This document shows, piece after piece, positions 49,685 through 61,546 of a stretch of DNA of 64,000 nt (the stretch's first letter is position 1; the number at the start of each line of letters is the position of its first letter). Under the pieces are notes generated by a model. It made no database searches and was not told the DNA's origin. It was given only the letters and a program-made list of their open reading frames with translations. The DNA comes from Hippophae tibetana (lineage: Eukaryota > Streptophyta > Magnoliopsida > Rosales > Elaeagnaceae). The translations under genes and the position numbers were made by a program. The stretch is from the NCBI GenBank assembly GCA_037013495.1, contig CM072810.1, forward strand, positions 73,268,449 to 73,332,448. Direction: 5' to 3'.

Positions 49685-50523
49685 TTATTCTCAAGATCAT
49701 ACAAATATTCTCATGATCCTTCACAAGGGATAGATTTGGAATATCAAATGGAAGGATTAATGTTGGAAGCAATTATTTTTGTTTTATTTAATTATGGGCC
49801 TCTTATGTTTTGCGATTTTGTTTCTACTGAATTGTCGAATTTAATTTGTCTTATTTATAAAAAGTATTTTTATGCCTTAATTATTTACGGATTGATTAAG
49901 CACATTTAACAACTAAATATCACCACTAAGGCTACATTGCGTCTAGGGTTTTGTTACTTATATAAGAAAACAACAACCTTTTATTGGAAGAAGAACTAGT
50001 GCAATTAATGAAAATATTTTTTAACAATCGTTGTGCTTTTCTTCCAAGGGTTCTTGATGGAATGCCTAGATTCGTCACATCAAAGGGAGTGATCATTATT
50101 TTTTGGTGTCAAAAGGTAGGGGTTTTAGGAACTTATTGATGTTGTTTTTGTCTGTGGATTTAATTTCGTAGTTCTTTTTTAAATCTCAGCATCTTAGGCT
50201 TGATCTTTATTTCTAAGCTCAATAAATCTTTGTTCGTCATAAAAAAATGTAGGAAAAAGAAGATGGGTTCTACTGTTTACAGTATGAAAAAAAGAACATT
50301 TGATAAATTAGAGTTTTAATTTTACACGGCCATTACTTTTGACTCGGGTGTCGAAACTTGCAATATAATAAATCAAATCGAAGCTTATAAAGAGTCCTAT
50401 AATAAGAGCATGGATTCCTAAGAATATTATCTTTTGAAACCAAATTATACCGTTTACATCAACTACCGAGAGTTTAAAAGTTTTGTCACACCTATTCCGT
50501 TTTTCTTTTGCTTTCATTTTTTT
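49607..50523 (+). repeat. Monomer 55 (917, R with switched tail)
   Basis: R through GGAACTTATTGATG, then TCTGTGGATTTAATTTCGTAG and a tail with AAGAGTCCTATAATAAGAGC, like that before monomers 19 and 22. Confidence 0.95.
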
Positions 50524-51442
50524 GAATGCCACCATAAGGGCGATGGAGTTACTAACCAAGAGTGTGTTTAAAAAAATTCTAAAATTCTCAATATCCAACA
50601 ATTATTCTCAAGATCATACAAATATTCTCATGATCCTTCACAAGGGATAGATTTGGAAAATCAAATGGAAATATTAATGTTGGAAGCAATTATTATTGTT
50701 TTATTTAATTATGGGCCACTTATGTTTTGCGATTTTGTTTCTACTGAATTGTGGAATTTAATTTGTCTTATTTATAATAAGTATTTTTATGCCTTAATTA
50801 TTTACGGATTGATTAAGCACATTTAACAACTAAATATCACCACTAAGGCTACATTGCGTCTAGGGTTTTGTTACTTATATAAGAAAACAACAACCTTTTG
50901 TTGGAAGAAGAACTAGTGCAATTAATGAAAATATTTTTTAACAATCGTTGTGCTATTCTTCCAAGGGTTCTTGATGGAATGCCTGGATTCAAAACATCGA
51001 AGGGAGAGATCATTATTTTTTATTGTCAAAAGGTTGGGGTTTTTGAGACTTATTCATGTTGTTTTCGTCTGTGGATTTAAATTCGTAGTTCTTTTTTAAA
51101 TCTCTGTCTCTTAGGCTTGATCTTTATTTCTTAGCTCCATCAATCTTTGTTCTTCATAAAAAAATTGTAACAAAAAGAAGATGGTTTCTACGGTTTACTG
51201 TATTAAAAAAAGAACATTTGATAAATTAGAGTTTTAATTTTACACGGCCATTACTTTTGACTCGGGTGTCGAAACTTGTAATATAATAAATCAAATCGAA
51301 GCTTATAAAGATTCCTATAATCAGAGCAGGGATTACTAAGAATATTATCTTTTGAAACCAAATTACACCATTTACATCAACTACCGAGAGTTTAAAAGTT
51401 TTGTCGCACCTATTCCGTTTTTTTGTTTGCTTTCATTTTTTT
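50524..51442 (+). repeat. Monomer 56 (919)
   Basis: Like monomer 22: ATGGAAATATTAATG, CATTTAACAAC. Private CAATTATTATTG and GGATTCAAAAC. Confidence 0.95.
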
Positions 51443-52361
51443 GAATGCCACCATAAGGGCGATGGAGTTACTAACCAAGAGTGTGTTTAAAGAAAATTCT
51501 AATGTTGTCAATATCCAACAATTATTCTCAAGATCATACAAATATTCTCATGATCCTTCACAAGGGATAGATTTGGAAAATCAAATGGAAGGATTAATGT
51601 TGGAAGCAATTATTTTTGTTTTATTTAATTATGGGCCTCTTATGTTTTGCGATTTTGTTTCTACTGAATTGTCGAATTTAATTTGTCTTATTTATAATAA
51701 GTATTTTTATGCCTTAATTATTTACTCATTGATTAAGCACATTTCACAACTAAATATCTCCACTAAGGCTACATTGCGTCTAGGGTTTTGTTACTTATAT
51801 AAGAAAACAACAACCTTTTGTTGGAAGAAGAACTAGTGCAATTAATGAAAATATTTTTTAACAATCGTTGTGCTATTCTTCCAAGGGTTCTTGGGGAATG
51901 CCTGGATTCGAAACATCGAACGGAGTGATTATTATTTTTTAATGTCAAAAGGTTGGGGTTTTTGAGACTTATTCATGTTGTTTTCGTCTGTGGATTTAAA
52001 TTCGTAGTTCTTTTTTAAATCTCCGTCTCTTAGTCTTGATCTTTATTTCTTAGCCCAATCAATCTTTGTTCTTCATAAAAAAATTGTAACAAAAAGAAGA
52101 TGGTTTCTACTGTTTACTGTATTAAAAAAAGAACATTTGATAAATTAGAGTTTTAATTTTCCACGGTCATTACTTTTGACTCGGGTGTCGAAACTTGTAA
52201 TATAATAAATCAAATCGAAGCTTATAAAGATTCCTATAATCAGAGCAGGGATTACTAAGAATATTATCTTTTGAAACCAAATTACACCGTTTGCATCAAC
52301 TACCGAGAGTTTAAAAGTTTTGTCGCACCTATTCCGTTTTTTTGTTTGCTTTCATTTTTTT
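51443..52361 (+). repeat. Monomer 57 (919, A)
   Basis: A type but with TTACTAACC after the anchor. TTCTTGGGGAATGCC is one base short. Confidence 0.95.
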
Positions 52362-53281
52362 GAATGCCACCATAAGGGCGATGGAGTTACAAACCAAGAG
52401 TGTGTTTAAAGAAAATTCTAATGTTGTCAATATCCAACAATTATTCTCAAGATCATACAAATATTCTCATGATCCTTCACAAGGAATATATTTGGAATAT
52501 GAAATGGAAGGATTAATGTTGGAAGCAATTATTTTTGTTTTATTTAATTATGGGCCTCTTATGTTTTGCAATTTTGTTTCTACTGAATTGTGGAATTTAA
52601 TTTGTCTTATTTATAATAAGTATTTTTATGCCTTAATTATTTACGGATTGATTAAGCACATTTAACAACTAAATATCACCACTAAGGCTACATTGCGTCT
52701 AGGGTTTTGTTACTTATATAAGAAAACAACAACCTTTTGTTGGAAGAAGAACTAGTGCAATTAATGAAAATATTTTTTAACAATCGTTGTGCTATTCTTC
52801 CAAGGGTTCTTGATGGAATGCCTGGATTCGAAACATCGAAGGGAGAGATCATTATTTTTTATTGTCAAAAGGTTGGGGTTTTTGAGACTTATTCATGTTG
52901 TTTTCGTCTGTGGATTTAAATTCGTAGTTCTTTTTTAAATCTCTGTCTCTTAGGCTTGATCTTTATTTCTTAACTCCATCAATCTTTGTTCTTCATAAAA
53001 AAATTGTAACAAAAAGAAGATGGTTTCTACGGTTTACTGTATTAAAAAAAGAACATTTGATAAATTAGAGTTTTAATTTTACACGGCCATTACTTTTGAC
53101 TCGGGTGTCGAAACTTGTAATATAATAAATCAAATCGAAGCTTATAAAGATTCCTATAATCAGAGCAGGGATTACTAAGAATATTATCTTTTGAAACCAA
53201 ATTACACCGTTTACATCAACTACCGAGAGTTTAAAAGTTTTGTCGCACCTATTCCGTTTTTTTGTTTGCTTTCATTTTTTT
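52362..53281 (+). repeat. Monomer 58 (920, C/E chimera)
   Basis: C-like GGAATATATTTGG and GCAATTTTG, then E-like TGTGGAATT and CATTTAACAAC. Confidence 0.95.
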
Positions 53282-54200
53282 GAATGCCACCATAAGGGCG
53301 ATGGAGTTACAAACCAAGAGTGTGTTTAAAGAAAATTCTAATGTTGTCAATATCCAACAATTATTCTCAAGATCATACAAATATTCTCATGATCCTTCAC
53401 AAGGGATAGATTTGGAAAATCAAATGGAAGGATTAATGTTGGAAGCAATTATTTTTGTTTTATTTAATTATGGGCCTCTTATGTTTTCCGATTTTGTTTC
53501 TACTGAATTGTCGAATTTAATTTGTCTTATTTATAATAAGTATTTTTATGCCTTAATTATTTACTCATTGATTAAGCACATTTCACAACTAAATATCTCC
53601 ACTAAGGCTACATTGCGTCTAGGGTTTTGTTACTTATATAAGAAAACAACAACCTTTTGTTGGAAGAAGAACTAGTGCAATTAATGAAAATATTTTTTAA
53701 CAATCGTTGTGCTATTCTTCCAAGGGTTCTTGGGGAATGCCTGGATTCGAAACATCGAACGGAGTGATTATTATTTTTTAATGTCAAAAGGTTGGGGTTT
53801 TTGAGACTTATTCATGTTGTTTTCGTCTGTGGATTTAAATTCGTAGTTCTTTTTTAAATCTCCGCCTCTTAGTCTTGATCTTTATTTCTTAGCCCAATCA
53901 ATCTTTGTTCTTCATAAAAAAATTGTAACAAAAAGAAGATGGTTTCTACTGTTTACTGTATTAAAAAAAGAACATTTGATAAATTAGAGTTTTAATTTTA
54001 CACGGTCATTACTTTTGACTCGGGTGTCGAAACTTGTAATATAATAAATCAAATCGAAGCTTATAAAGATTCCTATAATCAGAGCAGGGATTACTAAGAA
54101 TATTATCTTTTGAAACCAAATTACACCGTTTACATCAACTACCGAGAGTTTAAAAGTTTTGTCGCACCTATTCCGTTTTTTTGTTTGCTTTCATTTTTTT
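53282..54200 (+). repeat. Monomer 59 (919, A)
   Basis: Shares the one-base-short TTCTTGGGGAATGCC with monomer 57. Private TTTTCCGATTTTG and CTCCGCCTC. Confidence 0.95.
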
Positions 54201-55119
54201 GAATGCCACCATAAGGGCGATGGAGTTACAAACCAAGAGTGTGTTTAAAGAAAATTCTAATGTTGTCAATATCCAACAATTATTCTCAAGATCATACAAA
54301 TATTCTCATGATCCTTCACAGGGAATATATTTGGAATATCAAATGGAAGGATTAATGTTGGAAGCAATTATTTTTGTTTTATTTAATTATGGGGCACTTA
54401 TGTTTTGCGATTTTGTTTCTACTGAATTGTCGAATTTAATTTGTCTTATTTATAATAAGTATTTTTATGCCTTAATTATTTACGGATTGATTAAGCACAT
54501 TTCACAACTAAATATCTCCACTAAGGCTACATTGCGTCTAGGGTTTTGTTACTTATATAAGAAAACAACAACCTTTTGTTGGAAGAAGAACTATTGCAAT
54601 TAATGAAAATATTTTTTAACAATCGTTGTGCTATTCTTCCAAGGGGTCTTGATGGAATGCCTGGATTCGAAACATCGAAGGGAGAGATCATTATTTTTTG
54701 TTGTCAAAAGGTTGTGGTTTTTGAGACTTATTCATGTTGTTTTCGTCTGTGGATTTAAATTCGTAGTTCTTTTTTAAATCTCCGTCTCTTAGTCTTGATC
54801 TTTATTTCTTAGCCCAATCAATCTTTGTTCTTCATAAAAAAATTGTAACAAAAAGAAGATGGTTTCTACTGTTTACAGTATTAAAAAAAGAACATTTGAT
54901 AAATTAGAGTTTTAATTTTACACGACTATTACTTTTGACTCGGGTGTCGAAACTTTTAATACAATAAATCAAATCGAAGCTTATAAAGATTCCTATAATC
55001 GGAGCAGGGATTACTAAGAATATTATCTTTTGAAACCAAATTACACCGTTTACATCACCTACCGAGAGTTTTAATGTTTCGTCGCACCTATTCCGTTTTT
55101 TTTTTGCTTTCATTTTTTT
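54201..55119 (+). repeat. Monomer 60 (919)
   Basis: Like monomer 38. Private TATGGGGCACTTATG. Confidence 0.95.
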
Positions 55120-56037
55120 GAATGCCACCATAAGGGCGATGTAGTTACTAACCAAGAGTGTGTTTAAAGAAAATTCTAATGTTCTCAATATCCAACAATT
55201 ATTCTCAAGATCATACAAATATTCTCATGATCCTTCACAAGGAATATATTTGGAATATCAAATGGAAGGATTAATGTTGGAAGCAATTATTTTTGTTTTA
55301 TTTAATTATGGGCCTCTTATGTTTTGCGATTTTGTTTCTACTGAATTGTCGAATTTAATTTGTCTTATTTATAATAAGTATTTTTATGCCTTAATTATTT
55401 ACGGATTGATTAAGCACATTTCACAACTAAATATCTCCACTAAGGCTACATTGCGTCTAGGGTTTTGTTTCTTATATAAGAAAACAACAACCTTTTGTTG
55501 GAAGAAGAACTAGTGCAATTAATGAAAATATTTTTTAACAATCGTTGTGCTTTTCTTCCAAGGGTTCTTGATGGAATTCCTAGATTCGACACATCAAAGG
55601 GAGTGATCATTATTTTTTGGTTTCAAAAGGTAGGGGTTTTAGGAACTTATTGATGTTGTTTTTGTCTTTGGATTTAATTTCATAGTTCTTTTTTAAATCT
55701 CTGTATCTTAGTCTTGATCTTTATTTCTAAGCTCAATAAATCTTTGTTCGTCATAAAAAAATGTAGGAAAAAGAAGATGGGTTCTACTGTTTACAGTATG
55801 AAAAAAAGAACATTTGATAAATTAGATTTTTCATTTTACACGACTATTACTTTTGACTCGGGTGTCGAAACTTTTAATACAATAAATCAAATCGAAGCTT
55901 ATAAAGATTCCTATAATCAGAGCATGGATTCCTAAGAATATTATCTTTTGAAACCAAATTACACCGTTTACATCAACTACCGAGAGTTTAAAAGTTTTGT
56001 CGCACCTATTCCGTTTTTCTTTTGCTTTCATTTTTTT
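55120..56037 (+). repeat. Monomer 61 (918, T1)
   Basis: GCGATGTAGTTAC in the anchor (shared with 64), GGTTTCAAAAGG, and tail GATTTTTCATTTTAC. Confidence 0.95.
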
Positions 56038-56956
56038 GAATGCCACCATAAGGGCGATGGAGTTACTAACCAAGAGTGTGTTTAAAAAAATTCTAAAGTT
56101 CTCAATATCCAACAATTATTCTGAAGATCATAAAAATATTCTCATGATCCTTCACAGGGGATAGATTTGGAAAATCAAATGGAAATATTAATGTTGGAAG
56201 CAATTACTTTTGTTTTATTTAATTATGGGCCACTTATGTTTTGCGATTTTGTTTCTACTGAATCGTGGAATTTAATTTGTCTTATTTATAATAAGTATTT
56301 TTATGCCTTAATTATTTACGGATTGATTAAGCACATTTCACAACTAAATATCTCCACTAAGGCTACATTGCGTCTAAGGTTTTGTTACTTATATAAGAAA
56401 ACAACAACCTTTTGTTGGAAGAAGAACTATTGCAATTAATGAAAATATTTTTTAACAATCGTTGTGCTATTCTTCCAAGGGGTCTTGATGGAATGCCTGG
56501 ATTCGAAACATCGAAGGGAGAGATCATTATTTTTTGTTGTCAAAAGGTTGTGGTTTTTGAGACTTATTCATGTTGTTTTCGTCTGTGGATTTAAATTCGT
56601 AGTTCTTTTTTAAATCTCCGTCTCTTAGTCTTGATCTTTATTTCTTAGCCCAATCAATCTTTGTTCTTCATAAAAAAATTGTAACAAAAAGAAGATGGTT
56701 TCTACTGTTTACAGTATTAAAAAAAGAACATTTGATAAATTAGAGTTTTAATTTTACACGGCCATTACTTTTGACTCGGGTGTCGAAACTTGCAATATAA
56801 TAAATCAAATCGAAGCTTATAAAGATTTCTATAATCAGAGCAGGGATTACTAAGAATATTATCTTTTGAAACGAAATTACACCGTTTACATCACCTACCG
56901 AGAGTTTTAATGTTTCGTCGCAGCTATTCCGTTTTTTTTTTTGCTTTCATTTTTTT
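56038..56956 (+). repeat. Monomer 62 (919, G1)
   Basis: ATAAAAATATTCTC, CACAGGGGATAG. Private GAATCGTGGAATT. Confidence 0.95.
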
Positions 56957-57874
56957 GAATGCCACCATAAGGGCGATGGAGTTACTAACCAAGAGTGTGT
57001 TTAAAAAAATTCTAAAGTTCTCAATATACAACAATTATTCTGAAGATCATACAAATATTCTCATGATCCTTCACAAGGGATAGATTTGGAAAATCAAATG
57101 GAAATATTAATGTTGGAAGCAATTACTTTTGTTTTATTTAATTATGGGCCACTTATGTTTTGCGATTTTGTTTCTACTGAATTGTGGAATTTAATTTGTC
57201 TTATTTATAATAAGTATTTTTATGCCTTAATTATTTACGGATTGATTAAGCACATTTCACCACTAAATATCTCCACTAAGGCTACATTGCGTCTAAGGTT
57301 TTGTTACTTATATAAGAAAACAACAACCTTTTGTTGGAAGAAGAACTATTGCAATTAATGAAAATATTTTTTAACAATCGTTGTGCTATTCTTCCAAGGG
57401 GTCTTGATGGAATGCCTGGATTCGAAACATCGAAGGGAGAGATCATTATTTTTTGTGGTCAAAAGGTTGTGGTTTTTGAGACTTATTCATGTTGTTTTCG
57501 TTTGTGGATTTAATTTCGTACTTCTTTTTTAAATCTTTGTATCTTAGTCTTGATCTTTATTTCTAAGCTCAATAAATCTTTGTTCGTCATAAAAAAATTG
57601 TAACAAAAAGAAGATGGGTTCTACTATTTACAGTATGAAAAAAAGAACATTTGATAAATTAGAGTTTTAATTTTACACGGCCATTACTTTTGACTCGGGT
57701 GTCGAAACTTTTAATACAATAAATCAAATCGAAGCTTATAAAGATTCCTATAATCAGAGCAGGGATTACTAAGAATATTATCTTTTGAAACCAAATTACA
57801 CCGTTTACATCACCTACCGAGAGTTTTAATGTTTCGTCGCACCTATTCCGTTTTTTTTTTGCTTTCATTTTTTT
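56957..57874 (+). repeat. Monomer 63 (918, T/G chimera)
   Basis: T-type T tract and GCAGCTATTCC before the anchor, then TTTAAAAAAATTC, GAAGATCAT and ATGGAAATATTAATG of the G type. Private TTTCACCACTAAAT. Confidence 0.95.
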
Positions 57875-58790
57875 GAATGCCACCATAAGGGCGATGTAGT
57901 TACTAACCAAGAGTGTTTAAAGAAAATTCTAATGTTCTCAATATCCAACAATTATTCTCAAGATCATACAAATATTCTCATGATCCTTCACAAGGAATAT
58001 ATTTGCAATATCAAATGGAAGGATTAATGTTGGAAGCAATTATTTTTGTTTTATTTAATTATGGGCCTCTTATGTTTTGCGATTTTGTTTCTACTGAATT
58101 GTCGAATTTAATTTGTCTTATTTATAATAAGTATTTTTATGCCTTAATTATTTACGGATTGATTAAGCACATTTCACAACTAAATATCTCCACTAAGGCT
58201 ACATTGCGTCTAGGGTTTTGTTTCTTATATAAGAAAACAACAACCTTTTGTTGGAAGAAGAACTAGTGCAATTAATGAAAATATTTTTTAACAATCGTTG
58301 TGCTTTTCTTCCAAGGGTTCTTGATGGAATGCCTAGATTCGACACATCAAAGGGAGTGATCATTATTTTTTGGTTTCAAAAGGTAGGGGTTTTAGGAACT
58401 TATTGATGTTGTTTTTGTCTTTGGATTTAATTTCATAGTTCTTTTTTAAATCTCTGTATCTTAGTCTTGATCTTTATTTCTAAGCTCAATAAATCTTTGT
58501 TCGTCATAAAAAAATGTAGGAAAAAGAAGATGGGTTCTACTGTTTACAGTATGAAAAAAAGAACATTTGATAAATTAGATTTTTCATTTTACACGACTAT
58601 TACTTTTGACTCGGGTGTCGAAACTTTTAATACAATAAATCAAATCGAAGCTTATAAAGATTCCTATAATCAGAGCATGGATTCCTAAGAATATTATCTT
58701 TTGAAACCAAATTACACCGTTTACATCAACTACCGAGAGTTTAAAAGTTTTGTCGCACCTATTCCGTTTTTCTTTTGCTTTCATTTTTTT
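57875..58790 (+). repeat. Monomer 64 (916, T1)
   Basis: GCGATGTAGTTAC plus GAGTGTTTAAAG (GT loss). Private ATATTTGCAATATC. Confidence 0.95.
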
Positions 58791-59709
58791 GAATGCCACC
58801 ATAAGGGCGATGGAGTTACTAACCAAGAGTGTGTTTAAAAAAATTCTAAAGTTCTCAATATCCCACAATTATTCTGAAGATCATAAAAATATTCTCATGA
58901 TCCTTCACAGGGGATAGATTTGGAAAATCAAATGGAAATATTAATGTTGGAAGCAATTACTTTTGTTTTATTTAATTATGGGCCACTTATGTTTTGCGAT
59001 TTTGTTTCTACTGAATTGTGGAATTTAATTTGTCTTATTTATAATAAGTATTTTTATGCCTTAATTATTTACGGATTGATTAAGCACATTTCACAACTAA
59101 ATATCTCCACTAAGGCTACATTGCGTCTAAGGTTTTGTTACTTATATAAGAAAACAACAACCTTTTGTTGGAAGAAGAACTATTGCAATTAATGAAAATA
59201 TTTTTTAACAATCGTTGTGCTATTCTTCCAAGGGGTCTTGATGGAATGCCTGGATTCGAAACATCGAAGGGAGAGATCATTATTTTTTGTTGTCAAAAGG
59301 TTGTGGTTTTTGAGACTTATTCATGTTGTTTTCGTCTGTGGATTTAAATTCGTAGTTCTTTTTTAAATCTCCGTCTCTTAGTCTTGATCTTTATTTCTTA
59401 GCCCAATCAATCTTTGTTCTTCATAAAAAAATTGTAACAAAAAGAAGATGGTTTCTACTGTTTACAGTATTAAAAAAAGAACATTTGATAAATTAGAGTT
59501 TTAATTTTACACGGCCATTACTTTTGACTCGGGTGTCGAAACTTGCAATATAATAAATCAAATCGAAGCTTATAAAGATTTCTATAATCAGAGCAGGGAT
59601 TACTAAGAATATTATCTTTTGAAACGAAATTACACCGTTTACATCACCTACCGAGAGTTTTAATGTTTCGTCGCAGCTATTCCGTTTTTTTTTTTGCTTT
59701 CATTTTTTT
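58791..59709 (+). repeat. Monomer 65 (919, G1)
   Basis: G1 with private ATATCCCACAATT. Confidence 0.95.
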
Positions 59710-60112
59710 GAATGCCACCATAAGGGCGATGGAGTTACTAACCAAGAGTGTGTTTAAAGAAAATTCTAATGTTCTCAATATCCAACAATTATTCTCAAGA
59801 TCATACAAATATTCTCATGATCCTTCACAAGGAATATATTTGGAATATCAAATGGAAGGATTAATGTTGGAAGCAATTATTTTTGTTTTATTTAATTATG
59901 GGCCTCTTATGTTTTGCGATAGTGTTTCTACTGAATTGTCGAATTTAATTTGTCTTATTTATAATAAGTATTTTTATGCCTTCATTATTTACGGATTGAT
60001 TAAGCACATTTCACAACTAAATATCTCCACTAAGGCTACATTGCGTCTAGGGTTTTGTTACTTATATAAGAAAACAACAACCTTTTGTTGGAAGAAGAAC
60101 TATTGCAATTAA
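59663..60112 (+). other. Longest + open frame in a monomer (149 codons), probably untranslated
   Basis: Runs from a true ATG in TTTTAATGTTTCG, through the T tract, to a TAA after the Y-C-N end. The predicted chain has hydrophobic stretches near residues 5-20, 67-86 and 94-113, a polar middle (22-62) and a Lys/Thr-rich end; it would look like a small membrane protein. I recognise no family. The same frame is present in shorter or broken form in most monomers: stop at CATTTAAC in E, R and others, frame loss where the T tract changes, and only a TTG start in the A-E domain. Differences between copies are mostly amino-acid changing. Most likely a non-coding relic or chance frame. Confidence 0.35.
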
Positions 60113-60627
60113 TGAAAATATTTTTTAACAATCGTTGTGCTATTCTTCCAAGGGGTCTTGATGGAATGCCTGGATTCGAAACATCGAAGGGAGAGATCAT
60201 TATTTTTTGTGGTCAAAAGGTTGTGGTTTTTGAGACTTATTCATGTTGTTTTCGTTTGTGGATTTAATTTCGTACTTCTTTTTTAAATCTCTGTATCTTA
60301 CTCTTGATCTTTATTTCTAAGCTCAATAAATCTTTGTTCGTCATAAAAAAATGTAGGCAAAAGAAGATAGGTTCTACTGTTTACAGTATGAAAAAAAGAA
60401 CATTTGATAAATTAGAGTTTTAATTTTACACGACTATTACTTTTGACTCGGGTGTCGAAACTTTTAATACAATAAATCAAATCGAAGCTTATAAAGATTC
60501 CTATAATCAGAGCATGGATTCCTAAGAATATTATCTTTTAAAACCAAATTACACCGTTTACATCAACTACCGAGAGTTTAAAAGTTTTGTCGCACCTATT
60601 CCGTTTTTCTTTTGCTTTCATTTGTTT
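59710..60627 (+). repeat. Monomer 66 (918, T2)
   Basis: GCGATAGTG, TTTTTTGTGGTC, AAGATAGGTTC as in monomer 41. Private GCCTTCATTATT. Confidence 0.95.
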
Positions 60628-61546
60628 GAATGCCACCATAAGGGCGATGGAGTTACTAACCAAGAGTGTGTTTAAAAAAATTCTAAAGTTCTCAATATCC
60701 AACAATTATTCTCAAGATCATACAAATATTCTCATGATCCTTCACAAGGGATAGATTTGGAAAATCAAATGGAAATATTAATGTTGGAAGCAATTACTTT
60801 TGTTTTATTTAATTATGGGCCACTTATGTTTTGCGATTTTGTTTCTACTGAATTGTGGAATTTAATTTGTCTTATTTATAATAAGTATTTTTATGCCTTA
60901 ATTATTTACGGATTGATTAAGCACATTTCACAACTAAATATCTCCACTAAGGCTACATTGTGTCTAGGGTTTTGTTACTTATATAAGAAAACAACAACCT
61001 TTTGTTGGAAGAAGAACTATTGCAATTAATGAAAATATTTTTTAACAATCGTTGTGCTATTCTTCCAAGGGGTCTTGATGGAATGCCAGGATTCGAAACA
61101 TCTAAGGGAGAGATCATTATTTTTTGTTGTCAAAAGGTTGTGGTTTTTGAGACTTATTCATGTTGTTTTCGTTTGTGGATTTAATTTCGTACTTCTTTTT
61201 TAAATCTCCGTCTCTTAGGTTTGATCTTGATTTCTTAGCTCAATTAATCTTTGTTCTTCATAAAAAAAATGGTAACGAAAAGAAGATGGTTTCTACTGTT
61301 TAGAGTATTAAAAAAAGAACATTTGATAAATTAGAGTTTTAATTTTACACGGCCATTACTTTTGACTCGTGTGTCGAAACTTGCAATATAATAAATCAAA
61401 TGGAAGCTTATAAAGATTCCTATAATCAGAGCAGGGATTACTAAGAATATTATCTTTTGAAACCAAATTACACCGTTTACATCACCTACCGAGAGTTTAA
61501 AAGTTTCGTCGCAGCTATTCCGTTTTTATTTTGCTTTCATTTTTTT
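60628..61546 (+). repeat. Monomer 67 (919, G2)
   Basis: TACATTGTGTCTAGG and the ATGGTAACG tail as in monomer 42. Private CCAGGATTCG. Confidence 0.95.

Larger units (their letters stand above)
38574..50523 (+). repeat. P/Q/R domain with trimer and dimer higher-order repeats (monomers 43-55)
   Basis: The order reads P-Q-P-Q1-Q2-R-Q1-Q2-R-Q2-R-Q2-R. Q monomers have GCGATAGTG, AAGTACATTTC, AAGTCTACATT and ACAAGAACC. R monomers have ATAAAAAGTATTTTT, CATTTAACAAC and CTTTTATTGG. P monomers have AAATTTCTCAATATCC, TTTCGAATATC and GCGATAGTG with TGTCGAATT. Monomer lengths run 917-921, with R always 917-919. This is the most regular higher-order region after the 7,361-base unit. Confidence 0.9.
46848..50523 (+). 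repeat. Dimer Q2-R, two further tandem copies (1,838-1,839-base period)
   Basis: Monomers 52-53 and 54-55 continue the Q2-R pair of monomers 50-51 without Q1. Small private marks separate them: GTATTTCTTTT at about 47412, a 12-base T tract at 48661-48672, GGATTGTTTAAG at about 48971 and TGTTCTTTTCG at about 49223. The last R (monomer 55) changes at its 3' end to TCTGTGGATTTAATTTCGTAG. Confidence 0.88.
50524..55119 (+). repeat. Return of A-type monomers (monomers 56-60)
   Basis: The G-interrupted T tract, GTGTTTAAAGAAAATTC and the A tail TTTTTTAATG reappear in monomers 57 and 59, which also share the private deletion TTCTTGGGGAATGCC and GTGATTATTATT, 1,839 bases apart. Monomer 56 resembles 19 and 22, and monomer 60 resembles 38. 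This part matches the 16.5-34.9 kb material rather than the P/Q/R block directly before it. Confidence 0.85.
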
